Assembly (NCBI RefSeq): GCF_029227915.1
Contig: NC_079877.1
Location: 12,089,351 to 12,153,350 of the forward strand
Direction of reading: 5' to 3'
Length of the DNA stretch: 64,000 bases
Source of the DNA: Hydractinia symbiolongicarpus
Taxonomy: Eukaryota > Cnidaria > Hydrozoa > Anthoathecata > Hydractiniidae
Part shown: positions 46,769 through 58,639 of the stretch, piece after piece
How positions within the stretch are numbered: position 1 is the first letter of the stretch
Layout: each line of letters opens with the position of its first letter
Notes under the pieces: generated by a model
Told to the model about the DNA's origin: nothing
The model's database searches: none
Seen by the model: the letters and a program-made list of their open reading frames with translations, nothing else
Position numbers and translations under genes: made by a program

Positions 46769-48361
46769 TTAAAAAAGGACCTACATTTCTTAAATTATTC
46801 TCCTTATTACATTACCTCAAGCGAGGAAATGAAAGAAGAGGAATTGCTTATGGAAGAAAATAATGCAACAAATTTCCTTTGCATTCGCAATCTTATTTTC
46901 TCCAATTTCCAAAAAAGTTATTCGCAATCGTTATTTTTGTTATTACCAAATTAATTGTTTGCAATTTAGCACACTTTTATTAAATTTAACATACTGTATA
47001 ACTTATTCGAGGTTACTATTTCGCAATATTGGTGTATTTTTAGTGGTTTGAATTTCAAAGCAGCATTCTGGAACGACTCCAGATAGTACTTTTTTCCTTA
47101 TTTGAGCTTTATAACTTTTTACCCTACTTGGTCCGGGGGAAAGTGATTTCACCCTTATGCATTACTTTTGTCATTTTTTCCCTCCGAAAAAGCCAATAAG
47201 GGGATCCTTAGGCCCTCATCTGTTTTTTTTAAAAACAACGTGAAGTAGACCTTGCCTGAATTTCCCCTACACCAAACTCAATTGAAAAATTCTATAATAA
47301 AAATGATTCATATCCCTAAGTTCATTAGCCAAATTAGAACAATTTACCTAAATTTCGTTAATATTTTTATTTTTTAAGTGCCTCATTTTCAAGCTGAAAG
47401 TTACGGTCAAACCCTTCATATAGTCAAGCTTCCTAAGAATAGCCTCGTTTTCAAAGTAATTATTTTCTTCAGATCTAAAACGAGACCCAACATAATATTA
47501 TATTGCTCTACAAACTTCATATTTGTCATGATAATTCAGTATTCTATCTGAAGTCCTTATTTGAAGAGCACACAACCATTATAGAATTTTAAAATTATAG
47601 AATTTTACATGACGTCATAATTATTGTATTTTATAAAATCCGGGTAAGGTAGCTTTATCCGCCACTGATAAAACTTACAAAATTTGTTACTTGCTCTAAA
47701 ATGCCGTGGAAAAAGAACGATATTTTAAATCTTTAAAGTAGGAATGAGTATATGTGCAAGTATCTTTTCCAAAAATATATGTTTGCCAATGCTAATTTTT
47801 TAAACCAGTTCACCTTCTCTAATTCGAATCTCGAAGGGAAAAAGGTTTTGTCCGAATTATAGAGAGATTCGAATAGTATAAAGTCTCTCTTGTTCGAATT
47901 TTCAGGTTTAAAGGCTGAAAATTAGATTTAGACAGAGATATCCGAATTTTTCAAAAATTGAAAAAAATAATAAAAGTAAAATATAATCAAGAATGACCGA
48001 TATTTCTTTAATTCTTTGATTCTCTTTCTACCGTTCAAGATCTAGTACAAACTAATTGCTGAAAAAGTGTTCGATTTACATAGTTTCTTCTTAGTTGGAT
48101 TTTTTAAATCAAATATTTTGTTCAATTTGTGACGTACTGAAAGTGTGGTAAGCCTGTGAAAAGTTATTGATGGGTGGCGTAACCCTTCCCCCCTTCTCGG
48201 ATATAATAAGTTCACAAAAGCCCGGATCGATAGGATTAAACTGATAGGTGTATATGGGAACTATAGCTAATACTGCAAATGTTACCTGTATTTGCAAAAG
48301 TTTATGCGGCGAATTCTTTTAAAACCAGGTTATGTTTTCTGTTTTTTCTCATACATTGTCC

Positions 48362-49074
48362 CTTGGAGGAAAGAATACGGAAGGAGAAACAACTTCATTT
48401 TTGTGCGCTTTAAATGTATTGAATTTTCTATTGTTTTTAATTTCAAAAGATTCAGTGCGTGAGGTGCTAACTTTTTTCTATTGAAATCTGTCTGTAACAC
48501 GCTGCAGGCACGTGATTATTGTATGGAAAGTGTGCCTAATATAAGACAGTGAACATTGCTGTTAAAAACGTCAACAATACGTTTGGAAATAAGCGTTTAA
48601 CCATGATATTAACCTATTTTTACAGGCTTGAGTATACCACTTTGATCATGAAAAACAATATAGATAGATGTGCGCCGGACGAGTGCCGACAAAATGTGTG
48701 CTGGATTAATGTTTATTCTAACTAAAGAAATAACTTCTTATAACAGAACGTCGTTTTAAAACGACATATAAACTTTTTCTTTTTGTTTACAAAAGTGTCG
48801 AGCATGTGCTTCTTCGCTAATTATGTTAACATAAAAACAAAAGAAATTTTACCGATTTCAATATGGCTTCTTCTTTTGATAATATTATCAAATTCATCAT
48901 CAAATTCATCATCAAATTACCAATCATAGTTGCAAATTGTTATTCACGAATAATTTAGTTACACAACCGCCAAAATTTCAAATTAAGTTTCTATACAGAC
49001 ACCTGCTAGAACCTCACGCAGTGTTTCAATAGAATTAAAAGAGTTGTTTCTTCTTCCGTATTCTTTCCTCCAAG
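48362..49074. mobile_element. inverted-repeat transposon with 7-base target duplication
   Basis: Ends are inverted copies of about 33 bases, CTTGGAGGAAAGAATACGGA at each outer end, with one mismatch before the AAACAACT segment. The duplicated target ATTGTCC stands at 48355-48361 and 49075-49081; units B and C have the single uninterrupted site (catacattgtcc in C). The 713-base element encodes nothing recognisable. Superfamily not assigned. Confidence 0.85.
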
Positions 49075-50431
49075 ATTGTCCATGTAATATCTGTATTAGG
49101 TTCTTCTGATTTCTTGAACATTTCGCGAATATCTTAGTAGCAATGATAATCTCGTTTTAGAGCCAATTTAAGGTCCGTCATAATCTTAATAATTAGAATT
49201 AACTTTAAAAAAGTGCTAGAACTGCAAAATGAAATATTTCCAAGAAATCTAAGGATGGTCAATTCGCGAAAAAAAAGGCTTTGCGAAATATTTGAAATAG
49301 ATCAATTTAAGGTTACGCCATACATTGAAAATGTAGCATAAACTTTAAAATAGTCAAACTAGGTTATAATGACAATAAAACGTCCATATATCCTTTTATA
49401 TAGGTATGGTAACTTTTCTGATGTTAACTTATTTATTCTCTTCTTGCATCACGAAAATCAATAAAATTGGATAGGAATCGGTGCCTTTCTTGACGAAAAG
49501 GACGCAAAATTGTTTAAAAAAGACGCCTTAATGTGCTTCTACAGAAGAACACAGTGTGCTAAAATTGTTTTGACCTTCTTTCTGTTCCAATTTCTGAACA
49601 GTTATTGACTGTTTATCGTGAGAAATCGGCATAAACAATTTCTTTTCTTGCTTCTAATTGAAGACCTGTATAATGAGATTCAGTTGTAGGAAATACTTCG
49701 TACTCTTGTCTATCTTCGTTTTCGTCGTTCTTTTTTACGCTTTGCTTATTTTAGCAGTTAGTCTCAGCACCTAGAAAATACATGGGCTTTTCATTTCGTA
49801 CTTTATACTGCTACAGTGAATAATAGAAGATGTTCTAACCTCTGTACTTCTCAACTCCATAAATACATATATTGGCTACTTGCGTGACCACAAGCGCTAT
49901 AATTATTGCTAAAACTAATTTCTTCGTATCCAATCTTTTCACTAAAATTAACACAATCACTTTTAGCAAAAGAAATTCACAAAAAAACAAAATAAGTACC
50001 AATGCTGTACTGACACAAGTGTCAAAATAACATCGGCTATAAAATTGGCATATACCATGCAACAGTTTTGGACATGTGCAAGGATCGGTAGCATTTGTAG
50101 GTGCAGGAGTTGTTAAACTAGCACTGATTTTTATCTTCTCGCCGTATTTGTTTTTGTATGACGCCCAAATAAATATATATGAAGCATTTAAAACATTACA
50201 CACAGCGTAGTATGTATGAGTTGCATTAAAAATATATTTTCCTCCTTCAAATTGAAAATGATAGTTAAGCGCACAATTGCCAGTTGCTTCACGTGTCCAT
50301 ATACCATTTATACAATCATTATCTTAGTAAAATATTGCATTTTGGATTTTTTGAGGAGAAACTAAAAGTTTTAAAATGATTTTATAAATTTTCAAAAACA
50401 AAGTCAGTGAAAGAAAATAAGTTGTCATTAC

Positions 50432-50734
50432 ATGTTACGTCTATTAGTGTCTCTCCCTTGATCATTCCATTCGCACCAGTCGCATTGAAAACTAGCTTTG
50501 TTCCACAATCTGCACGTGTCACGAGACGTCGAGTTTTATAAACATATCTGTATCGCATGATTGAGATATTCACTGGCGCAACTTCGGTAGAGTATGAATA
50601 CTCCAATTCTTTTTGTAATTTCCAAGTTAAAACAGGTTTCGGATTTCCACAAACTTCGGTGGTAACAGACAACTGTTTACCCTCGTTTACAGCATAATTT
50701 GTGTTTAGTGAAATCCCACAAGCTTCAGGACCAC
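50432..50734 (-). CDS. gene D exon 3, I-set-like domain 2
   Basis: Open exon with TEVCGNPKPVLTWK and RADCGTKLVFNATGANG, nearly identical to gene B. Acceptor TTGTAG, donor GTAATG. Confidence 0.75.
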
Positions 50735-52044
50735 CTACAATTATTTAAAAAAACAAAATGTCTAGTGATTTTGTATTCAAGATTGTTAAATGTAGAATTC
50801 AGAGTGGTAATATTTTATATTGATATTTTATATTGTATTATAAACCGCAAACTGGAACGCCTAACAAACGGTATATCGAGTAGCCATCATTAGCGGACTT
50901 TTTTTTGGACTTCTTTCATATGAACACACCTTTTGACATGTAAATATCATGTGATAACAAAATTTTTAAAAAATTATAAATTATGATAAGTGATTTAAGT
51001 GTACTAAGATTTCCTACTTGTTATAGATTGTGCGACCTTGATTCCTCGTAGACTAATTAAAATTAATTTATTTTAAAAAAAGTCAAATTTAATGACATAA
51101 ATGGGATACAAATGTACAAAAATATCTAAAATTTTGTTTCTATAACGATCTAAATCTAAAAAGATCTATTTTTCCGGGAATAAGGACGCTTATTCTATAA
51201 AGCTTGGTACATACGTTGGGGTGGTTAGGGTGAGGACAACATTATATGATATCATTAAGATTCATTTATAAATTCACACGTAACTGTGAAATCAGGTTGA
51301 ATGACTTCCTTCCAGGAAAACAATCTGAAACCGTCATACTTTTTGTTCGTTTCAAACCACATAATTTATATGTACAACAACAACATTTGTTAAATAAAGG
51401 CATTAGTTGTTATAATTTATTCCTGGTAAAACAAAAGATTTAATTCTAATACTAATTGCAAATTGTGTGGTTATCTCAGTTGGAAAACTTCTTAGTTTTC
51501 ACCCCTAAGTTTGCCATTATACACTCTTCTTATGTTAATCCTCGTTTGTACAAATACCACACCCTTGGTAACCGACATTTCTACAGTTAAACTGTAAATA
51601 AACTCATAAAATTAAATGCATTAAAAGCCAAATAAAGGATAACCCAACAACAGTACAATCACATTAGCAGCTAATTCACTTTTATCATGATAAGTACTAA
51701 GACAAATGCGTATTCATCTGGCATAATTTTTTAAGAGAAGCAGGGGCTTACAACATAAACATTTCAAATGACTATCAAAGGGGAAATAAAAAATATGATA
51801 TTGCAGCTGATTTTAGGGTTTATAAAAGAATTGTGAAATACGGAAGTTTAAGACTGGTTGTATATTTTCTGTAGTATGTAGTCCCTAATTTCAAGGGTTT
51901 ATAAACTACATTTTTTGATCAAATCCGCAGTTTTGTTAGAATTAATGAAAAAGACTTCTTAAAAAAGGTTAGTTTGTTAAAAATAAAGGAGAAACAAATT
52001 AAACCTGGAATACAGTCTTTAAAATTTCGATCTCATTGAAAACT

Positions 52045-54215
52045 TTTTTGATCAAGTGACTTTTTTCCGACATCCTTTAGTGATCACGATTTGGTTTGCT
52101 GTGTGCGTAAATTGAATCACGTAAAATTCAAAGCTAAAGAGATCCGTCGTCGAGACTAATGTAAATAAAATCACAATTCAATAAACGCTGAAATCCAAAA
52201 TTCTGATTGGCTATCACGGCCTGGCAATATTTCAATCAAACAGTTTCCACAGTATATAACAAACATGCTCCCTTTATTTTGAAGCACGTAAAGTCGAAAC
52301 CTGCACCTTGGCTAACACCTGAAAATAAAGCTTCGATAAATGAATGGGATAAATTATTAAGAAAATCCCCCAGAACAAAATCTGAATGTGACCGTAGAGC
52401 GTACTAAAACAAAAGAAATCGCGTAAATATCCTGCTTCGGACCACCAAAAGTAGCTATAGCAAAAACTTGCTTGGACAAAACGCTAATGATCCCGAAAAC
52501 TTTTAGAAAACTTTAAATTTGATTTATCCATCCAGCTCATCAGAAAATGTAACTTGCAAAACGTTTGACATTGGCGGAGACAAGTGTAGAGATAGCAACA
52601 AGATCAGGCACGGTTTTACATCATTCTTATCAGCAATAGTTCAATCAGTAATGTCAAAGTCGCGGCTTTTATGTGATTCGATTTAGAGAAAACCGTCAGA
52701 TACATTTCTCAAGACTTACAAAACCTTCCATCTAAAAAACATCACCTTAGCAAATTAAAAAGAAAGAAATCCAGTGCTAACGATGAGCTTCCGTCTGCTT
52801 TACTGAATTAACTGAAGCATTCAATAATTCATCCTTTATGCCACATTCTAAATCTATCCATATCAACTGGAATTATATCAACTGCCTGAAAGAATGCCAA
52901 AATTATACCGGTTTAAAAATCTGTTACTCGATCTAATTTTAACAATTATCGACCAATATCAATCTTACCAATTCTTTCAAAAATTCATGAGGAAATTTTT
53001 CATAATCAACCTAACAACTATCTGCCGGAAAATGAACTTCTGTGTTCACGTCAATTTGGTTTCGTAAGGGTATGTCAACCCAACAAGCAGTTACCATATT
53101 TTTGATGGCATTTGTTCACATGTTGATAAAGGAGATATGGTTGGTGCGTGATTTATAGATCTTACGAAAGCATTTGACACAATTAGTTATTCTAAATTGC
53201 TATCGAAACTGCCGACATATGGAATACATGATCGTGAACTAGATTGGTTTACAGATTATCTTTTTTGTCGTATCCGAAAGTTTTGGTAAATGTTCTGGAG
53301 TACCGCAAGGGTTTATCCTTGGTCCTCTTTTATTTTTTCCTGTTTTTCAATGATATTGGCGATGTTAATAAATATTCAAAGCTTATTAAATATGCAGATG
53401 ACACCGTATTGTACAGCAAGTCAAAAAAAGTTGAAGATATAACTACAAAAATAAACGCAGATTTCGATGCCGTTTCATCGTGGTGCAAAGAAACCGAACT
53501 TATAATTAATCTGAAGAAAGGAAAAACTGAGGCTCTATTATTTGGAACATCGAGGAAAGTAAAACATCAGCTCGCCAACTTTAGCATCACAGTTGACCAT
53601 CAGTTAAGTAGTTGATACCAACGTTCACCTATTGTGGGCTACATCTCGTGGCACTCACGAACTCAGCATAACAAAATGGATTCCCTGCGATTATAGCGAT
53701 CCGAACAATCGGCTTTAATCAATAGTAAATGAAAATAGAAAACGTGCGTGCACTGCAACAAATGTCTTTTCTATTTTCATGCTCAAGATCATGAAATGAA
53801 CACGCGAAATAACAGAAAGTTGATTACAACTCCAAAAAAAAAAAGTTTTTATGGAAGCAAACATTTATAATACACTTCCTCTAGAAGTCCGTTCTTTAGG
53901 CATGTCTGATCTAAAAACATTTTTAAATGAACATCTCAATTAGTATTTATTTATATTACTTAGGTCCTTTGGTGTAAGTTTCCAGTTTTTCTCTGCTTTT
54001 AATCTATTTTTTTCTAGGTTTTTTAGGCTCGTTTACACCCGACTTCTTATTTTGTCCTGGATTCTCGTTTGTCCATCATACTTAGTTTTATCACTTATGT
54101 ATATATAATATCTTCTAATATATTTTAACTGGACACATATTTATAAGAGCTTTTAGTTGACATGTATATCCAATGTAAATATTTGCTTAATAAAAAATAA
54201 AAAAATTAAAAAGGT
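52045..54215 (+). mobile_element. decayed non-LTR retrotransposon (CR1/Jockey-like LINE)
   Basis: Plus-strand reverse transcriptase remnants in several frames, in order: a WLTPENKASINEWDKL linker (near 52305), NYRPISILPILSKI (near 52945), GVPQGFILGPLLF (near 53300), the catalytic YADDTVLY (53391-53414), and a C-terminal NTLPLEVRS..LKTFLNEHLN end (53857-53942). Many stops and frameshifts. Bounds come from comparison with unit C, which runs continuously across this point in the intron. Inserted antisense to gene D. Confidence 0.75.
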
Positions 54216-54292
54216 TAAAAAAAGCCTGCAACCAGAAATTGGAGTAATAAATTGCACATTTTGAAAATTTTTAATAATAACTTTTAACTTAC

Positions 54293-54655
54293 CCACTACC
54301 TCCTTTATAACCAGTGTTGCACTTTTCACATAACCTTCTGATTGTGATATGAATATAACGTCTAACTTAAAAGACTTTTTCTCATTAAATTTGATTTTCT
54401 TGATAGATAGTGTATATACGTCATTTGACAAGCTTCCAAATAATCGATTACCAAACATTGCTTTACCAGCAGTTGTTATGTCTGATGCCAACGTTGTGGC
54501 TAGCACTAATGGAACTTTGTGAGATTCAAGATCAAACACCTTCAGTGCAGCTATTTCTTCCCCAACGTCAGGTACAACTCTCCACTGCAATTGAGCAGTT
54601 TGATTAACTGGAACTTCTAAATTGGTTTTAATAGCTTTAACTGTGCCAGATATCA
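54293..54655 (-). CDS. gene D exon 2, V-set-like domain 1
   Basis: A 363-base exon, open throughout. It begins ISGTVKAIK, where the other genes have ICGTV, so that cysteine is lost. QLQWRVV, VYTLSIKKI and KSFKLDVIF strands are visible. Three residues longer than B and C, with a distinct middle (ALKVFDLESHKVPLVLAT). Donor GTAAGT. Confidence 0.75.
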
Positions 54656-55388
54656 CTAAAAGGAAAAAAAAAATGATACACTTTCTGCACTATGCATACA
54701 TCAAAATTTACTTATTTCCGTAGAAAGAACGTATAACAATACTTTCATAACAAGCATCTATACCTTTAAAAAATCAAGTTCATTAGAAAAAAGTTCATAC
54801 AAATAATATGGTAATAGTGAAAAAATCTTGTTTTGGCTAAAATGTACATTCCGTTTTATTGTCTTTAGCGTAGTAAAAAAGAATAGATAACACAATAAGT
54901 AAAAAATATAACAATAATTACTAAATGCTACCTACATCGGTAGCTCCTGTCATCTTCAATAAAATGCAATTGAACTTTCTGCAACTATAACATTTCTTTT
55001 AATGTGTAATTATGTCACCTTAAATGTTTTTATTACCTTTTTTGGAAATGGTAGTATTTTTGACTTCAAGAACAATAATTCTATTACACTAATTTCTTTT
55101 CCCAGTACTGATTTTCTATTACACATCACTTAAAACAGTCTAGTTACATTTTGCTACTGTGTCATTTGTAGTACTCACAAGAGATAGACAAATCGCTACA
55201 GAAAGCAATAAATTACTACGCTTTCGAAGTATAGAAATGAAACTTTCTCCGTCACGTTCTATGAAATTTTTAATTCGTAAACGTCTGTAGAATATTGAAC
55301 TTCACCAAAGCAATATAAAAATCCGTGGTTTTTGTTTTCAAATAAAAGATTTAACGACTGAGAAAAAATACGGACAATTCTTACTTAC

Positions 55389-55461
55389 CTGAGTTCAACT
55401 TTAAAAGAAGTGTAAAACAAATACAAAGATGCTTCTTCTTTACACTATCGAAAACTATCAT
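55389..55461 (-). CDS. gene D exon 1, signal peptide
   Basis: ATG at 55461 encodes MIVFDSVKKKHLCICFTLLL, then KLNS and a phase-1 donor GTAAGT. It is longer than in A to C; the LCIC-TLL-KLN core resembles gene A. Confidence 0.65.
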
Positions 55462-55893
55462 TTTGGAATAATAAAAATATTACATATATTGTTGATGCAT
55501 AAAGTAAGATTAATGTTTCGTTATAACTTGACAGGTTTAATTACATTAATTATGTTAACTGTCTGTAATGCAATTAACTTATTTTTGATCACTGTTTCAG
55601 TAAAGAGATAGAGAAATGTTCCTTCTGGCACAGTCGACGTCGACTAACGGGAAATTCCCTAAGTCATCCATTAGTAAGTAACACAAAATAATATTAAATG
55701 TAAAATACATGACGTCATCTGCCAATTACCAACACAAACTCATATTAATGTATATATCATTAAATACTAACACATAATCATATTAAATAATATAAATGAC
55801 ATCATGCGCAATATGAGTAAAGGGAAATTCCCATTCAAAATCATGACCGTGCCAAAATTTTTTGAAATCAAAAAAATTATATATATAACAGAG

Positions 55894-56772
55894 ATGGATT
55901 TGAATTCTGAAACCGTAAAACAATTACATATAATTGCAAAAACCCGTGGGATTAAAGGTTATTCAAAAGTACGCAAAGCAGATCTCATTGCTTTATTAGA
56001 ACCCACTCCAGCATCAACTCCCATAGAGGATGTACCACAGAGACAACTCAGGAGGGCCGAGCGACGAAATCCAGTCAGACCAGTTACTATTCTACCAACA
56101 CCAGAAGCCATGAATATCTTTGAGCTCCAAGAGATGGTGAGGACGCGACCAATAGTCAAAAGTAAATTGCAGGAATGGTCAGAGTGGCTATTATTACATG
56201 TACCTGAGATTATAAAGAAACCAGTGCAAAGTATATATACATCGATAAAATCACGAATACTTTCAATATATGATGGTGCCAAGAAGAATACCATGGTTGG
56301 CGAGGTCGAGGAGGAGGCGAAGGAGGATCATAATTCAGAGCAACCTAACCAAGATTTTACGCCTCAGGAACATAAGCATGCGATTCATAAGACCTTTAAA
56401 AGTTATCGTATAGCTGGTATTGATGGAACAGATATTGATGGTTACTTGGGTATGATTCGATCAAATGTAAAAACACTTATTGAAAACCAAGTGGAAGAAA
56501 TGGGCTCTGCGAAAATCCAGTGCTCCTTTTTGAATTTATGGAGGAAACTAATTGATGGTACCAACGAGTTTATCGAGGTGAAAAAGGTGTTCCATAGCAT
56601 ATTGACATCAGTATTTCAGGGAACAATCGTGGATGAAGTGATGGATACAATGTTCGCACAAATCAGAACGCATGTGGAGAATTCTGCGCTGCCCGAGAGG
56701 GTTTTTAGTATCGGCCGCATCCCACATCTTGACGTGGACTTTCATAAACTGAAGTTAACGCGGGGATCATGA
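55894..56772 (+). CDS. polB N-terminal fragment (SAP-like domain)
   Basis: Open from an upstream ATG at 55804; I prefer the ATG at 55894, which starts directly with the SAP/Rho-N-like helix pair (LHIIAKTRGIKGYSKVRKAD). Next come a basic/proline stretch and a helical region ending FHKLKLTRGS before TGA. Homologous sequence continues in the same frame after that stop to TAG at 56950. In many cnidarian Polintons this is the N-terminal part of the polymerase polyprotein. Confidence 0.6.
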   Translation: MDLNSETVKQLHIIAKTRGIKGYSKVRKADLIALLEPTPASTPIEDVPQRQLRRAERRNPVRPVTILPTPEAMNIFELQEMVRTRPIVKSKLQEWSEWLLLHVPEIIKKPVQSIYTSIKSRILSIYDGAKKNTMVGEVEEEAKEDHNSEQPNQDFTPQEHKHAIHKTFKSYRIAGIDGTDIDGYLGMIRSNVKTLIENQVEEMGSAKIQCSFLNLWRKLIDGTNEFIEVKKVFHSILTSVFQGTIVDEVMDTMFAQIRTHVENSALPERVFSIGRIPHLDVDFHKLKLTRGS

Positions 56773-57164
56773 TATATTAAAACACCCAAGTGGATTGCTA
56801 CCAAGCAGGCCATAATTAATCCGAATAACAATGATCAAGAATGCTTTAAATGGTCAATTATCGCCGTCATACATCACGAAGACATAGGTTCAAACCATCA
56901 GAGAATAAGCAAGCTTAACCATATGAGGAGCAGTATTATTGGAATGGTTTAGAATTCCCTACTAGTATTAAGGACATCAACAAATTTGAACGTAATAATC
57001 CTGATATTGCTGTGAAGGTATTGCATTCGATGGGTAAAAATTTTAATATCTTACGGCGATCGGCATTTAACGAACGTGGGAAGCACACTATTAATAACGG
57101 ATGACAAGAAGAGCCACTACGTGGTCATCAAAAATCTATAAGACTACTAGGACGTGAAATATCG

Positions 57165-57473
57165 ATGAAGCATGGGAAAAAGCACTTTTGTCTTAATTGC
57201 CTGCAGGGGTTCCAAACGATAGAATTAAGACACAATCATTATACCTATTCCAAAGACAACGAAGCGGTCACAATCACAATGCCGAGCGAGAAGGAAAAAT
57301 GGTTATATTACCAGGACGAACAATGTCAATTCAAAGTACCATTCGTAATATATGCGGACTTTGAAAGCCTACTGATACCGATGAAAGAAAATGCTTGGGA
57401 TACCAAGATTAAGACGTTGAATAAGCATGTACCATGCGGGTGGGCGACATACTCCACTTTCGCATATGGATAA
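57165..57473 (+). CDS. polB fragment: zinc finger and Exo I
   Basis: Carries KHFCLNCLQGF with a CxxC pair and histidines downstream, and VIYADFESLL, the exonuclease metal-binding Asp-x-Glu motif. Genuine similarity ends at about 57473, where the reading frame shifts. Confidence 0.6.
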   Translation: MKHGKKHFCLNCLQGFQTIELRHNHYTYSKDNEAVTITMPSEKEKWLYYQDEQCQFKVPFVIYADFESLLIPMKENAWDTKIKTLNKHVPCGWATYSTFAYG

Positions 57474-57499
57474 GTACCAGATCCACTAGCAGTCTACAG

Positions 57500-58639
57500 G
57501 GGCGAAGAGTGTGTAAAGAAGTTCTAGAGGATGAGGTAAAGCGACTCTACAGCACCTACCCTCAACAGGACATGTTACCATTAACGGAAGTACTAAAAAG
57601 GGATCACGACTCCGCCACGAGTTGTCACATCTGCATGAAACCCTTTGGCGATGACCCGAAGTACCGTAAGGTGAAGGAACACTGTCACTACACTGGGTTA
57701 TACAGGGGTGCCGCGTACAATACCTGCAATTTAAAATATAAAATACCCAACCATGTACCAGTGATTTTTCACAACCTATCAGGATACGATGCCCACTTGT
57801 TCATTCGTGAGCTCGGTGAAAAATACGATACCCAAGATATCGGCTGCATTGCTGAGAACACAGAGAAATATATATCATTTAATGTGAAGATCAAGATCCC
57901 AATAGCGGGTATGGGGTACGGTGACGCTGAATTTTACAAAAAGATTAAAATAAGACTTATTGATAGTTGCCGATTCATGGCATCCTCATGGGAGAAATTG
58001 GCAAGCAACCTTATTGGTACGAACACGACAGGTATGAAATGCCAGCAGTGTACAGATACATGCTTGGAATTTAGGAACATCAATTATGAGTATGTGGCAA
58101 GCTTTTGGTGTAAAAATTGCGACTTTGACACCACGAAACACTTAAACAAGGATCAGGTAAAGGCTAATACACCAGCCATGAGCTACTACTTTAACGATGA
58201 TGAGTTATTCCGGCTCATGCTTCGAAAGGGCATATATCCCTATGAATACATGAATGGTTGGCGAAGATTCGAGGAGAATGAGCTTCCGCCTAGGGAGGCC
58301 TTCTATAGCACTCTTAATATGAATTCTATTACTCCAAAGGGTCCAGAGACTACCATGGATGACTACCACGATGCATATTTAGTGACGGATGTACTGCTAT
58401 TGACTGATATATTCCAAAACTTTCGAGGAGTGTGCCATGATAACTACAAGCTCGATCCTGCTCACTTCTACAGCGCACCTGGTCTCGCTTGGAAGACAGC
58501 ACTTAAGTACACAGAAATCAAACTGGAGCTCCTTACGGACCCCGATGTGTTATTGATGTTTGAAAGGGGTATTAGGGGTGGTATAACTCAGGTTGTACAC
58601 CGCTACGCGAGAGCGAATAACAAATATATGGGCGATTAA
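57500..58639 (+). CDS. polB fragment: Exo II, Exo III, start of polymerase
   Basis: Longest surviving piece, about 380 residues. Cysteine/histidine segment CHICMKPF..EHCHYTGLYRGAAY, Exo II-like NLSGYDAHLF, MASSWEKLASNL, YEYMNGWRRF, Exo III-like YHDAYLVTDVLL and an FYSAPGLAW block. The frame begins earlier, at 57434, but the first residues are out of register with the family. Confidence 0.65.
   Translation, partial: GRRVCKEVLEDEVKRLYSTYPQQDMLPLTEVLKRDHDSATSCHICMKPFGDDPKYRKVKEHCHYTGLYRGAAYNTCNLKYKIPNHVPVIFHNLSGYDAHLFIRELGEKYDTQDIGCIAENTEKYISFNVKIKIPIAGMGYGDAEFYKKIKIRLIDSCRFMASSWEKLASNLIGTNTTGMKCQQCTDTCLEFRNINYEYVASFWCKNCDFDTTKHLNKDQVKANTPAMSYYFNDDELFRLMLRKGIYPYEYMNGWRRFEENELPPREAFYSTLNMNSITPKGPETTMDDYHDAYLVTDVLLLTDIFQNFRGVCHDNYKLDPAHFYSAPGLAWKTALKYTEIKLELLTDPDVLLMFERGIRGGITQVVHRYARANNKYMGD

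Larger units (their letters stand above)
35533..47808. repeat. tandem unit C (about 12 kb) of segmental duplication
   Basis: Second unit, collinear with unit B. Differences visible by eye: extra sequence at about 43270-43485 and 43808-44179, a hairpin at 42688-42726, a triplicated 38-base motif at 41717-41833 where B has about 200 bases of unrelated sequence, and a complete MITE at 46043-46768. Confidence 0.85.
49559..55461 (-). pseudogene. gene D: Alr-like receptor with three nonsense codons
   Basis: All six exons keep position, size and splice sites: 55461-55389 (signal), 54655-54293 (D1), 50734-50432 (D2), 50361-50056 (D3), 49941-49840 (TM), 49770-49559 (tail). Three stops break it. One is a TAA at 50326-50324 early in D3 (Lys codon in B and C). 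Another is a TAA at 49753-49751 just after the TM region (ETNC then stop). The third is a TAA at 49615-49613 in the tail, after the YADF motif. Spliced normally it would give a 258-residue signal-D1-D2 protein without membrane anchor. Either it is a pseudogene or a secreted form. The second and third stops would be neutral once the first existed. Confidence 0.8.
47809..55631. repeat. tandem unit D of segmental duplication, partial
   Basis: Third unit. It is similar to B and C from its start through D2 (about 51750), with an inverted-repeat element inserted at 48362-49074. The middle intron is shortened and carries a LINE. The signal exon and upstream flank resemble gene A more than B or C (for example aattatgttaactgtctgta near 55548 and 16267), suggesting a mosaic. 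The unit ends where the Polinton starts. Confidence 0.65.
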
